DNA of 64,000 nt from Corallium rubrum (lineage: Eukaryota > Cnidaria > Anthozoa > Scleralcyonacea > Coralliidae), in NCBI GenBank assembly GCA_964035015.1, contig OZ036002.1, forward strand, positions 11,992,199-12,056,198. Reading direction: 5' to 3'. Shown here piece after piece: positions 10,790 through 20,694 of the stretch. The notes below the pieces were generated by a model. It made no database searches, was not told the DNA's origin, and saw only the letters and a list, made by a program, of their open reading frames with translations. The translations under genes and the position numbers were made by a program. Each line of letters starts with the position of its first letter. Position 1 is the stretch's first letter.

Positions 10790-11510
10790 AAAGCATCACA
10801 ACATTAATGCTTTAGAATTATTAGCAGTGTTTTTTGGACTTAAATCCTATGCCAGAAATGCCACTAATATACATATCCGCACTATGACAGACAACACTAC
10901 TGCAGTGGCAACAATTAATCACATGGGTACATGTCACTCAGACACTTGCAACAATATTGGGAAGAACATTTGGGAATGGTGCATTGCTCGATCCATCTGG
11001 ATATCGGCAGCACATATACCCGGGAAAATGAATGTACTTGCAGATCTAGAATCTAGGCAAATCAGTACAGGGGCTGAGTGGATGCTTAACCCTGCTGTTT
11101 TGCAACAATCGTTGAATAAGTTACAATTCACTCCAGTCATTGACCTTTTTGCATCAAGAATCAACAAGCAATTTTTGCGATATGTATCATTTAGACCAGA
11201 CCCAGAGGCAGAGGTAATTGATGCCTTTACCATAGATTGGGGCTCACTAAAATTTTACATTTTTCCACCTTTCAGTGTCATTCCAGCAGTCTTACGGAAA
11301 ATATTGGAAGACAAGGCCCTGGGTGTTTGTGTTCTTCCAGACTGGGCCACTCGTGCTTGGTATCCCAAGGCAATGCATATGTGCCAAGGGAAACCAGTAT
11401 TGCTCAAACCACAAAAGGAACTACTAATACTGCCGAACTCTCCAGGAGAAGTTCATCCTCTGTACAAGAATCTCCGACTTCTAGTGTGTCTCTTATCAGG
11501 ACACAACTAG
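10770..11510 (+). CDS. DIRS RNase H and methyltransferase-like region (frameshifted continuation)
   Basis: The frame resumes RNase H at HHNINALELLAVFFGL, followed by TDNTTAVATINHMG and AAHIPGKMNVLAD. A C-terminal region then carries VIDLFASRINKQF and FYIFPPFSVIPAVL, the part of DIRS polyproteins often described as Dam-like methyltransferase. A +1 shift relative to the upstream RT frame separates the two. The C-terminus overlaps the recombinase frame. Confidence 0.88.
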   Translation, partial: GLWSTAEKHHNINALELLAVFFGLKSYARNATNIHIRTMTDNTTAVATINHMGTCHSDTCNNIGKNIWEWCIARSIWISAAHIPGKMNVLADLESRQISTGAEWMLNPAVLQQSLNKLQFTPVIDLFASRINKQFLRYVSFRPDPEAEVIDAFTIDWGSLKFYIFPPFSVIPAVLRKILEDKALGVCVLPDWATRAWYPKAMHMCQGKPVLLKPQKELLILPNSPGEVHPLYKNLRLLVCLLSGHN

Positions 11511-12496
11511 ACCTACACAACATTTCAACAACAGCAAAGACAGTCATAATGGCATCTTGGCGACAAGGGACCAAGAAACAATACCATACATACCTTAAAA
11601 AATGGGCACAGTTTTGCTTGGAAAGGAACATAAATTGTCTTGATGCCAAAATTGAACAAGGAATAGATTTCCTGGCATACCTTTTTGAACAAGGCTTAAG
11701 CTATAGTGCAATCAACACTGCACGCTCTGCATTATCAGTGGTAATTAAAAATCAAGGTAGTAATACATTTGGAGAAAACCCACTAGTACGCAGATTTTTG
11801 AAAGGGGTATTCGAGATTAAACCTGCCCTGCCAAAATACAAACAAATATGGGATGTTGGGAAAGTATTGACATACCTTAAAACACTGACCTTGAACTCCG
11901 AACTTTCCCTAAAACAGCTTACTCATAAGCTGGCGATGCTACTTGCTCTCTTAACTGGACAGCGATGTCAAACAATACACAAACTCAGCATACAATTTAT
12001 GCAGAAACTACCAGGTAAATACATATTTACCATTAGGGAGAAACTGAAACACACAAGACCTGGGACCCATCAACAACCAATAGAACTACTGAGTTATACA
12101 GACAGGGATCTTTGTGTGGTACAACATCTACAGGAATATATTGAACGAACAACAACAATACGACAAGACCAAACACAACTGTTAGTCAGCTTCATCAAAC
12201 CACATAATCCGGTATCAAAAGATACAGTAGCACGATGGATAAAAGAAGTACTCAAGGATGCTGGTATAGACATCAATATTTATTCCTCACATAGCAGTAG
12301 AGCAGCGGCAACATCTTATGGCTTCGCAACAGGAACTAAACTTACTGACATTCTCCAAGCAGCGGGATGGTCAAGTGCTCAGACTTTCGCATCATATTAC
12401 AACAAGCCAATCATAGTAGACACTCTTGGAAATTGTATTATGCAGGCTTTTGCTGCAAACACAGAACAAGATCCAGAACTTGAAACTAATAAGTAA
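11237..12496 (+). CDS. DIRS tyrosine recombinase
   Basis: This protein integrates the circular DNA copy. The open frame is 419 residues, but the first 100 overlap the RT polyprotein, and the domain proper begins near MASWRQGTKKQYHTYLKKW (about 11550). The tyrosine-recombinase residues are visible: Arg in LTGQRCQTIH, the H-x-x-R box in SSHSSRAAATSYG, and the nucleophilic Tyr in FASYYNKP. It appears intact. Confidence 0.92.
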   Translation: MGLTKILHFSTFQCHSSSLTENIGRQGPGCLCSSRLGHSCLVSQGNAYVPRETSIAQTTKGTTNTAELSRRSSSSVQESPTSSVSLIRTQLDLHNISTTAKTVIMASWRQGTKKQYHTYLKKWAQFCLERNINCLDAKIEQGIDFLAYLFEQGLSYSAINTARSALSVVIKNQGSNTFGENPLVRRFLKGVFEIKPALPKYKQIWDVGKVLTYLKTLTLNSELSLKQLTHKLAMLLALLTGQRCQTIHKLSIQFMQKLPGKYIFTIREKLKHTRPGTHQQPIELLSYTDRDLCVVQHLQEYIERTTTIRQDQTQLLVSFIKPHNPVSKDTVARWIKEVLKDAGIDINIYSSHSSRAAATSYGFATGTKLTDILQAAGWSSAQTFASYYNKPIIVDTLGNCIMQAFAANTEQDPELETNK

Positions 12497-12660
12497 CAAT
12501 TCAGCTAAATAGACAAATGTTACAGTTCGTTGTTTTGTTTTGTTTTTCGGTTCAATAAATACTGTCACTTATACTATATATACGTACAATTAACTCATGA
12601 TTACCGAACTTCAAAATCTCATGTTACTCCGTAGTGACGTAGCTGATGACGAGATAGAAT

Positions 12661-12920
12661 TTAAAAATTAAACGAAACTTACCTGTAAGTTGAAGTTTGA
12701 TTGTAATTCTACTCGTCATCAGCAGGAACGAAGGAGTAACATGCCCGCCCTTTGTACACACCCGCCGCACTCCTTCGTTCCTTGTCTTCGGCAACATTCG
12801 TGTTAAAAACTGGTTGACAAGCATTGCGCATGCTTCTCATGTTACTCCTTCGTTCCTGCTGATGACGAGTAGAATTACAATCAAACTTCAACTTACAGGT
12901 AAGTTTCGTTTAATTTTTAA
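12661..12920. repeat. Foldback of DIRS-type ends next to the DIRS element
   Basis: Arms of about 83 bp (12661-12743 and 12838-12920) are inverted copies. Both carry a variant of the DIRS terminal motif (CTCGTCATCAGC). Bases 12813-12840 are the reverse complement of the sequence just inside the DIRS left end (8149-8176). It is either the internal complementary region expected of DIRS or a remnant of a second related element. Confidence 0.7.
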
Positions 12921-13031
12921 AATATTTCGTGAAGTTTCTGCCACTGCTCACTGCAAAATCCGAGCAAAGTTTTACGTCAGTCAGTAAAAAAATTCAGAAA
13001 ATCAACATCAGTACCGGTAGTTATACCTTAC

Positions 13032-13329
13032 GACGTTATCTGGGAGAGAAAGATGTTCCTGGTCAGAAAGTGGCACACAAAAATAAACCTCTTCGTTAGA
13101 TCTGAGACGTTTTTGAAATACTTCTCCTTTGGAACCCCTCTCTCTTTCCACGTTCTCAACTTCGGTTTTAGGAGCCAACACAGCCGACAGCATGTTCGGT
13201 CTAACATTAGTATCGTGAACAGCCAAAACAATTGCTTTATAAGACTTCGGTGAAGAATGCTCACAATCAATGTTTTCTTCCACGTTTCCTAAATTTGCTT
13301 CTTCATTCTTCTTGACAATGGTCTCAATC
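13032..13329 (-). CDS. Exon of ZU5-ZU5-UPA-protease gene: UPA-like domain
   Basis: The exon has acceptor TTCTCAATTTTTAG before it and donor GTAAGG after it. It starts with the last base of a split codon and ends in phase 0, matching its neighbours on both sides. It encodes residues 335-434. The SYKAIVLAVHDT segment followed by a short acidic linker and an EVYFCV strand resembles the UPA domain that follows ZU5 in PIDD, UNC5 and ankyrin proteins. The UPA call rests on position and on this weak pattern, so it is less certain than the ZU5 calls. A 75-bp-arm hairpin and a hAT element lie just upstream in the intron. Confidence 0.8.
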
Positions 13330-13421
13330 CTAAAAATTGAGAACATCAAAATTTCACAATTTTGTTAAGTTACGTCGCTGCCAATTTAATTTCTGGGGCA
13401 TATCCTCCCGAGAAATGTTTT

Positions 13422-13576
13422 GTTGAAAAGGAAAATTCACATGCAAATAACTTTAGGGTTGACACGGTACCGGATTGAAATGAACATCTAAACGACCCAC
13501 CGTCGTTTAGATGTTCATTTCAATCCGGTACCGTGTCAACCCTAAAGTTATTTGCATGTGAATTTTCCTTTTCAAC
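13422..13576. repeat. Near-perfect hairpin with 75-bp arms and 5-base loop
   Basis: Arms 13422-13496 and 13502-13576 are reverse complements as far as I can read them, separated by CCACC. The hairpin lies about 90 bp upstream of the UPA exon, at the edge of the hAT insertion. Confidence 0.9.
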
Positions 13577-13749
13577 GAAAACGAAATAGTTGGTGCATGC
13601 ATGCATATCTTACAAACAGTGCTGTAATCCCCGAGCCCGGGCGTAGGGCCAAAGGCCCGGAGCCCGGTGAGGGTGCTAATCTCGACATGCGTGGAGTCCA
13701 CTTAACACGCGTGAAGAAAAAGCAAGGGAGACAAAATCTGGAAATAGTT

Positions 13750-13750
<1 letters not shown>

Positions 13751-13823
<73 letters not shown>
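13751..13823. repeat. (AT)n microsatellite
   Basis: A pure AT dinucleotide run of about 73 bp inside the hAT element. Confidence 0.98.
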
Positions 13824-13824
<1 letters not shown>

Positions 13825-15058
13825 GTCGTAGGGTGTCACGCGGTAAAAATAATTGGGCACTGGTGACTAGCTTTGAAGCAAATTTATACTGATGTAGTTA
13901 TATAATTTCCATATTTTGCGAAACAAAATGGTTTCAAATGGTTTCGTATTAAACGGAAAGACGCAGAACAACGAATAAAAGAAGGATACAAACAGCCGGT
14001 TTAATATATCTTGAAAAGAAAACAGAAAACCTGAAGAAACCAAACGCCGTACGGTAAACAAAAACTCGATCTGAATTGCAGTGTTGTGGTCACATTGATG
14101 CGGATCACTCAGTGGTCTCAAAATCATTTTAAAGTTGACGGTAGGGCATTTGTATTTATTTATTTTGCTGATTGTAATCAGCATTTATTCATTAATATAT
14201 TCTGTAAACGCCAAGAACAGCAAGACGTTTAAACAGAACCCTTTTAGACGCTCGTCAGTTACTGTATAAAACTAAACAGCAACTAAAAACAGTATCATAT
14301 AGAGTTTTATACCTTGGTCCTTGCCCTTTAATATGTTGTTTTCAAGTTTTTGCCCATTAAGCAGTATACAGCTTCACGTTTGTGCTTTCCCTTTGCTACT
14401 GTGGACGTGTTGTTTTTCATTGACTTAATTGCAAGCACTTATCATAAATACTCATAGGCTTTGTCCATTTACTTTTGTCCTGTATTATACAGACTGAAAG
14501 GTTCCATGTCTGTTGTTTTTATCTCCTATTATAAATGTAGTTTTTGAGCTGTTAACTTTTAATCCTGCCTTTGCAAAACATAAAAGTGATTCCTTTGGAA
14601 AACTCCTAAATGGCTAAAAACAATATATTTTTACAACCAGAGTTTAATATGAAATCTGTAAGTTTTCCTTTGACATGTTCAACTTTTATTTTAGTCATCC
14701 TAATCATAAATTCTGTAATTATCCTGAGGATTATCATTTGTTTTTGCTGTATATCAGGAATGCTTATTTTAAGTGGAAGTTGAGGTGGGTGGGGTGTATT
14801 TAAAAAAGCATACAAAAGCAGGCGAGGGGTTGTTGCATTTATGTATTTCTAGTAGTTACATAAGTTTTGTAACTATAGTTACAGTTACATCATCAGAAAA
14901 GTAACTAGTTACCGATACAAGTTACAATGAAAAAAAGTAACTAGTTACAGTTACAGTTACAAAGTTACTTTAAAAATTTTGTAACTATAGTTACAATATG
15001 AATTACAAAGTTACACCTATTCTTTCATTCGGCTATTAAAATCGAGAATGCATGTGAA

Positions 15059-15319
15059 TTAGACAAAACTATTGTTTAATTTGACCAGAAGAGAATTTTC
15101 AAAATTACGATCAGTCATTGAGCAACGATGTGATCTGAAAATTAATCCTGCGCAGCTGAACAGCCTTTCACATGCTGCACTTGCAGGCAACGGTGTGTTC
15201 AGTTCAATGAAAAGCTGGCGCAGCTTCGGCCATCTTGCATATACAGATAAGTGAGATAACGCTTCATAGTGGCTTTCCAGAAATAACTGCAGCTCAGATG
15301 CTGGCTGTGCCGAAGACAT
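15059..15319 (-). pseudogene. hAT transposase C-terminal dimerisation domain fragment
   Basis: The 86-residue frame contains YARWPKLRQLFIELNTPLPAS, then ACERLFSCAGLIFRSHR and NFENSLLVKLN. This is the hATC dimerisation motif near the C-terminus of hAT transposases (family pattern: LP.S...ER.FS..G.......L). The rest of the transposase is missing, so the element cannot move by itself. The strand gives the original direction of the transposase gene. Confidence 0.88.
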
Positions 15320-15334
15320 CTTGATGCGCTACTA

Positions 15335-15882
15335 CCGTAAATGTTCGATTTAACGCCGCGGCGCTTATTAAAATTTGCAATCTTTTGGTGCAGCGCTTAA
15401 TCGAGAGCGACGCTTATTAACAAAAGTTAACAAAATGCTCATAACACAACTTTAATTATCCATAGAAAACAACAATAAATTTAACCCAATAATTTTCATA
15501 ATACCCAATAGCACAATAAATTCAAAAAAGAACGTCAACGTCCTGGTCATCGCCTTCTTTATCGTTGTCTATCCATAGATGTGGATCAGAGGCATCTTCG
15601 ACATCTGAATCAGAGACTTCAAAGGGATTTGTGTCCGGCTCTTTTAGGATGGACAGCTGCGATCGAAGTACCTCGCGACCTTGACCGGCGAAAAACTCCA
15701 GTGATGTATTAAAGATATGTTGATATGTTAGCGTATCGATTTGTGTTTTTTTTGCTGATTCATCTTTTTCGGTGCGGCGCTTAATCGAGAGTGGCGCTTA
15801 TTAAATTATCCTGCTTCTGGATGCGGCGCTTAATCGGGAGTGGCGCTTAATCGAGAGCGGCGCTAAATCGAACATTTACGGG
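15335..15882. mobile_element. Non-autonomous DNA transposon nested in the hAT element
   Basis: The termini CCGTAAATGTTCGATTTA and TAAATCGAACATTTACGG are inverted, with subterminal repeats of the GCGCTTATTAA / GCGCTTAATCG type. A minus-strand acidic tail-like open stretch (EVSDSDVEDASDPHLW) resembles the acidic C-terminus of Tigger/pogo-type transposases. That assignment is tentative. Confidence 0.7.
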
Positions 15883-16351
15883 ACGAGTGAATGAATAAAT
15901 GCACGTGTATTCATGTTATTAATATCGCATTTGCATATAGATTGTCCAGAATGCATTGCAGCGGCATGTGACGAAGATTCGAGTCTGGATACGACGTTGA
16001 ACGACGACTCGGCGATGGATATCGCAAAAAGTAACGGCGCTCTCGACGGCAGATGTAACTAGTTATCGTTACTTTTCATTCCTACTTTTTGTAACTAGTT
16101 ACAGTTACCTTCTGAAAAAAGTAACTAGTTACCGGTAAAGTTGCTCAAAAAGGTAACGATTATATGTAACTAGTTACTTGTAACGAAGTTACTCACAGCA
16201 CTGCTTACAAACAAATATCGTTATTTCAAAGTGTGCGATATTAAGCTACTATTTTTCTATAGCGCGGTAATCGTGCGAACTCAATCTAACAGACACTGAA
16301 AACACGCAATTAATAGTTGCAAATCGGACAAACTAACGTGACTCCACTTAC

Positions 16352-16692
16352 TCGCAAAAATGATCCACAGAAAATGTTATTCTCAGTCGATTCTTCAGCA
16401 AGCGTTCTATCTCTGCATTTACGTCATCTTTTACGTTTTTCCATTCGTGTTTGGCCTGGGGATCTTTGTGGCTGCGTAGCAACACTCCATATTTAGTAGA
16501 AAAGGGAAACTTAGCGCCAACAGGAAAAAACGTCTCGTTCAGATCAGCCACATCGTCATGGGAATAAATCAGTTCTACATCAACAAGTTTTAGAAAAGGT
16601 TTCTCTTGTCCAGACACCTTGATGACAGGAAAACACACCAGATCCTCATTTAGCCACGTGTTCGTATCCAGGACCTCATCCGCCGGAAACAA
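16352..16692 (-). CDS. Exon of ZU5-ZU5-UPA-protease gene: second ZU5 domain, C-terminal half
   Basis: The exon has acceptor CGTTTATTTTAG and a strong donor GTAAGTGG. It starts in phase 0 and ends after two bases of a codon, completed as Glu by the next exon. It encodes residues 222-334. The alternating strands include CFPVIKV and PFLKLVDVELIYS, typical of the central ZU5 strands. It ends with ITFSVDHFCE, which sits where PIDD-type ZU5-UPA modules carry the autoproteolytic HF-S motif; here Ser is replaced by Cys 334. The intron downstream is almost entirely a hAT element. Confidence 0.85.
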
Positions 16693-16722
16693 CTAAAATA
16701 AACGTGGCGAACGACATTATTA

Positions 16723-16950
16723 GAGACCTTAAGATACCCCGGGTTCGGTTTACGGGTACGGCCATTTTTGTTTACCCGTAATATCTACCCGTTTTCCCGT
16801 GGTAGATCATGGTCTACCCGTACATACGACTACGGGTACGGGTAGATTACGCGTACCCGTAAACTGAACCCGGGGTATCTTAAGGTCTCTATTATGAGTA
16901 AACAAAAATGGCGGTACCCGTAAACCGAACCCGGGGTATCTTAAGGTCTC
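16723..16950. mobile_element. MITE with TATTA flanks and a partial inverted copy
   Basis: The unit 16723-16889 runs from GAGACCTTAAGATACCCC to its inverted form GGGGTATCTTAAGGTCTC, with TATTA on each side. Bases 16895-16950 are an additional copy of the right arm, again followed by TATTA. Confidence 0.75.
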
Positions 16951-17008
16951 TATTATACCGTTCACGATACCCTTTATTTTTGGTCGTGTATATACGTCGG
17001 TAAATTAA

Positions 17009-17834
17009 AGTGCCGAAATTTCACAACAGTTTTTTATGATTGCATTTGAAAGAACACTTAAAATGACAACGTAACATCTTTCGTAGAATTTCGTTTCCTT
17101 GTTTCATTCTTGAGATATTAAGGTTTGTTTAATATGCAAATGACCTACTTATGACATCACACTGCATAATGACTTTTTGAAAGAGCATCAATTTTAGGAT
17201 GGTCCAAATATTTTACACACAACTACGCACGTTTAGTAACCAGTCATGGCTACATGCATGTACGTGAAAATTTTTAAGCACTTTCGATAAGAACTCTCAA
17301 AGAAAATCATACTTTTCTAAAAAGTCATTATGCAGTGTGATGTCATAAGTAGGTCATTTACATATCAAACAAACCTGAATATATAATATAATATAATATA
17401 AATACTACCATTTGCGTTCAAGCATGAAGCATGAACTATTTCACACGTTTCTTTACGTTTGAAACGCTACGTTTGACTCATTAACTTACCACATTTTGAC
17501 CAATGAAATGCATTTGTTCACGTGAAATTCACGTGTTAAGAAAGCAAATGCATTTCATTGGTCAAAACGTGGTAAGTTAATGAGTCAAACGTAGTATGGT
17601 AGTAAGTCTTATGGTAAATGGTAGTAAGTCTTGTGGAAACGCCACGTAAAATATTTCTTTGCTTTTCTTTGTTCTTTTTTTATTACTTTATCGCCATGAA
17701 AACGTTCAAAGAATTAATTAAACCTGAATATCTCACGAATGAAGCAAGGAAATGAAATTCTACAAAAGATGTTACGTTGTCATTTTCAATGTTCTTTCAA
17801 ACTAGACAAACTTAATTTTCGCTGCATTCGCACT
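17009..17834. mobile_element. TTAA-flanked foldback element (AGTGC family)
   Basis: TTAA occurs at 17005-17008 and 17835-17838. The ends AGTGCCG and CGCACT are followed inwards by a shared block containing ACAACGTAACATCTTT. Inside are a second foldback (TGACCTACTTATGACATCACA and its inverse) and a palindrome at 17470-17595 built on ATGCATTTCATTGGTCAAAA. The same terminal family bounds 23896-31154 and 45609-45941. Confidence 0.7.
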
Positions 17835-18535
17835 TTAAATTGTTTTTGCGGTATACGTAAATTAAATTAAGGTGACTCTATACCGTTTCTAGAAAACTGG
17901 AAAATACAAGTTTGAGAGTCCAAAACACGTGCATAAACAATTCGGAAAAAGTATTAAACTAAATGTTATGCATAGTTAAACAGCCTTATAATCAAAATCT
18001 GTTACCAAATAAATAGCAACAGTTGTTGCTATGGCGACAATGACGTTTCAAAATGGCTGCCAATTACCCTTCAAACTAATTGAATTCGAAAAACACTTTG
18101 GTGACCCCCAATTTTTTTTTCATTACAACTTTTCTTGAAGTATGAGTAATCAACACGCCGATTTTAAAAAAATTCCGTAGATCCAAATTTTTTGAAAACT
18201 AACAAACATGATTTTTCTGGAAAAAAAATTATTCGTTCTACAGATTTTTTTTTAAATCGGCCTATTGATTATTCATACTTCAAGAAAAGTTTTAATGAAA
18301 AAAAATGGGGGTCATCAAAGTTTTTTTCGAATTAAATTAGTTTGAAGGGTAATTGGCAGCCATTTTGAAACGTCATTGTTGCCATAGTAACAACTGTTGC
18401 TATTTATTTGGCAACAGATTTTGATTGCCAGACTGTTTATTTATGCATAACATTTAGTTTTATTCTTTTTTCAAATTGTTTATGCACGTGTCTTGAACTC
18501 TCAAACTTGTATTTTCTATTCTTCAAGAAACTGTA

Positions 18536-19995
18536 TAGTCTCCCTCGCAGCCGTTGTTAGGGTCGCCGTCCCAAACTCGCTCCCCACCAGCGGCTGCTCA
18601 CTCGAGCAACACATTCCATTCCCTTTGTTTAATGAACCAATGAGATTACAGCATTGATCACTGCTAAAATTAAACGCCAGCCTTTTGCCGAGCGACGAGG
18701 CAAGCGTTGTGTAAAACTTGTTTAATCGAAAGCTAATATTTCGAAAAGTTTAGCTTAGAATATTACAAAATTTACGAAGAATAATGTTTTGACTATGTTC
18801 TTTCTGCCCATGCAAACAAAGGTGCGTAAACGTCGATGTGAAGCGTGTGGGCATCAGAGAAATATTCAGTTGGCCGTGTTGACACATGGTGTGCTCAAAT
18901 TACATTACCAAAGTCAGAAAATTATCTGCGTACCGCACGGCACTTGAAATCACGAATATTTTCAGAAGTATAGCTTAGAACTTCGCCGAATTTTTGAAGA
19001 ATGCTATTTCGATTATCCTCTTTCACCACATGCAGATAAACAAGCGTTGAAGTTGTGAGCGTCAGCGAAATAAAAGATGTAAACCCAAGCCCAACGGAAA
19101 TGGGGTGAACAACAAGAGAGCGACTATATAGTATAGTGTGTTTACTTGAAAGTTAATATTTCGAGTAGTTTAGCTTAGAAGTTCACGAAATTTACGAAGA
19201 ATGGTATTTTAATTATGTTTTGCCGCTCATATCAATAAATTCGTACGAAAACTTTTGAAAAGGCTACAAGTGTTTGCGAAATGTAGCAGGTCCAGGTAGT
19301 CTCCTTCGCAGACGTTCAGGTGTGCGTATTAAACTACCGATCGAGAATATTGCTTCTTCTACGTATTTTAACTTGTTTTCTTCAATGTTGCTCAAGCCAA
19401 CCGAAGAAATCCTAAGACTTCGTGGGTGAATTACTTGCTCTTGCATATTAAAGCTTCACAAGCGGAGAAACCACCACAATAACACGAGCCATCCATGGCC
19501 AGAAACCTTTGAGATTATATCGGCGTTTGGTAAATAAGCTATTTACCACACTCGGTTGGAAAGTTTACAAACATCAGTATTCCCTTGGACAAATTGGACA
19601 ACTACTTTCCGTTGATAGGGATTAAGATCTTTTATTTTAAACATTTAAACGTAAATCACACACTTGCTCGCTATCAAAATACCGAGGCAAGGATATGCCA
19701 AGGTGAAGGTCGGCTTTCCAGATTTTGGAAGGCTTGCTCTGATTGGTCAGATGCGGGAATGGAATGTGTTGCTCGAGTGAGCAGCCGCTGGTGGGGAGCG
19801 AGTTTGGGACGGCGACCCTAAAGCCGGTTTTCCACTACGCGACTTTTTTCGCGCGAAGCGACTTTTTCTTTTGTCTCATGAGCTCTGAGCTGGAACTAAT
19901 CAGAAATCTATTGAATTCGAACAAAAGAAAGTCGCTTCGCGCGAAAAAAATCGCCTAGTGGAAAATCGGCTTAACAACGGCTGCGAGGGAGACTA
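18536..19995. mobile_element. Mutator-like element with long terminal inverted repeats and 9-bp duplication
   Basis: It begins TAGTCTCCCTCGCAG and ends with the exact inverse. GAAACTGTA is duplicated at 18527-18535 and 19996-20004. The terminal repeats exceed 90 bp (to TTCCATTCCC). Inside are three diverged tandem copies of a roughly 200-bp block with TTAGCTTAGAA and TTTACGAAGAAT. A relative of this block occurs at 24530-24680. No transposase was seen. Confidence 0.78.
19822..19971. mobile_element. 150-bp Harbinger-like MITE with TAA duplication
   Basis: Ends AGCCGGTTTTCCACTACGCG and the inverse are flanked by TAA (19819-19821 and 19972-19974). It interrupts the right terminal repeat of the Mutator-like element: removing it restores the match to the left repeat (GTTGTTAGGGTCGCCG). 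Confidence 0.85.
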
Positions 19996-20171
19996 GAAAC
20001 TGTATGGAGCCACCTTAAGTTCATTGTATTTGCAGTATACATGTATAAAAGTTTATATTGTAAAGGCATACAGTTTCTTCGCAATAAAACACAGGAAAGA
20101 GACCTCTCTCAACACGCAACGCTTTGTTTGATGTAGCCACCATCCATGATCTTGGATGTATCAAGATAGTT

Positions 20172-20478
20172 TATATATAATAAAAGCAAATAAAACGTTC
20201 ACTGACCAGAATAATTTATTGAAACGAGCTTTCGGCTACCAGACTGTAGCCTTCAACGGGTATGAGATTAATGGAAACAATTTAACATATATATTTACAA
20301 TCGGAAGCTATAATTAGTTATGACGTATGTGTGGTATGTGTTTGCGAAGAGCGTGTGTATATTAATTAGACGGCGTTTATTTCTTCGCGAGAAGAATGGC
20401 GTATTGCCCAGGAATCGGCTTAGAGTTATTGTCCGCTTCATTATTCTGGTCAGTGAACGTTTTATTTGCTTTTATTAT
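20172..20478. repeat. Penelope-like terminal sequence with inverted flanks
   Basis: AAAGCAAATAAAACGTTCACTGACC at the left recurs inverted at 20447-20475. The stem TGAAGGCTACAG...CTGGTAGCCGAAAGC, read on the minus strand, resembles the structured terminal repeats of Penelope-like elements. Confidence 0.55.
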
Positions 20479-20694
20479 GAATCATCCTGACCGCGTTTCT
20501 TCCATTTTTTCGACTTTATAGATACTTTGTAAATTGCAGTCGCACAAAGTGAACTGCCAAACATTTGCATATAAAGCTAATAGTTGAAATAAATAAATAA
20601 TTGATTTTGATTTATAATTATAATATTTCCTTAAATCGAACTGACTTCCCATGCAGCTTGTTTTCGATATTTGAAAACACGGATATAAATTTCC

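Larger units (their letters stand above)
8109..12661 (+). mobile_element. DIRS-like tyrosine-recombinase retrotransposon
   Basis: Inverted terminal repeats of about 44 bp (8109-8152 and 12617-12661) flank three consecutive frames: a gag-like ORF, an RT/RNase H/methyltransferase-like ORF, and a tyrosine recombinase. Inverted rather than split direct repeats place it with DIRS1 rather than Ngaro or PAT. No target-site duplication is evident, as expected for recombinase-mediated insertion. It lies in the last intron of the protease gene on the opposite strand. Apart from one apparent frameshift it looks young. Confidence 0.93.
13617..16203 (-). mobile_element. hAT DNA transposon remnant with 8-bp target duplication
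   Basis: The element begins CAGTGCTGT and ends with the inverted CAGCACTG. Both sides are flanked by CTTACAAA (13609-13616 and 16204-16211), an exact 8-bp duplication diagnostic of hAT. Subterminal blocks near both ends are rich in GTAACTAGTTAC motifs. It keeps only a fragment of transposase and contains an AT microsatellite and a second element. Confidence 0.88.
17871..20014. mobile_element. TTAA-flanked long palindromic element, host of a nested insertion
   Basis: The ends GGTGACTCTATACCGTTTC and GAAACTGTATGGAGCCACC are inverted and flanked by TTAA (17867-17870 and 20015-20018). Without the inner insertion it would be a roughly 680-bp palindrome centred near 18205. There is no coding frame. 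Classed piggyBac-like from the TTAA site. Confidence 0.75.
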
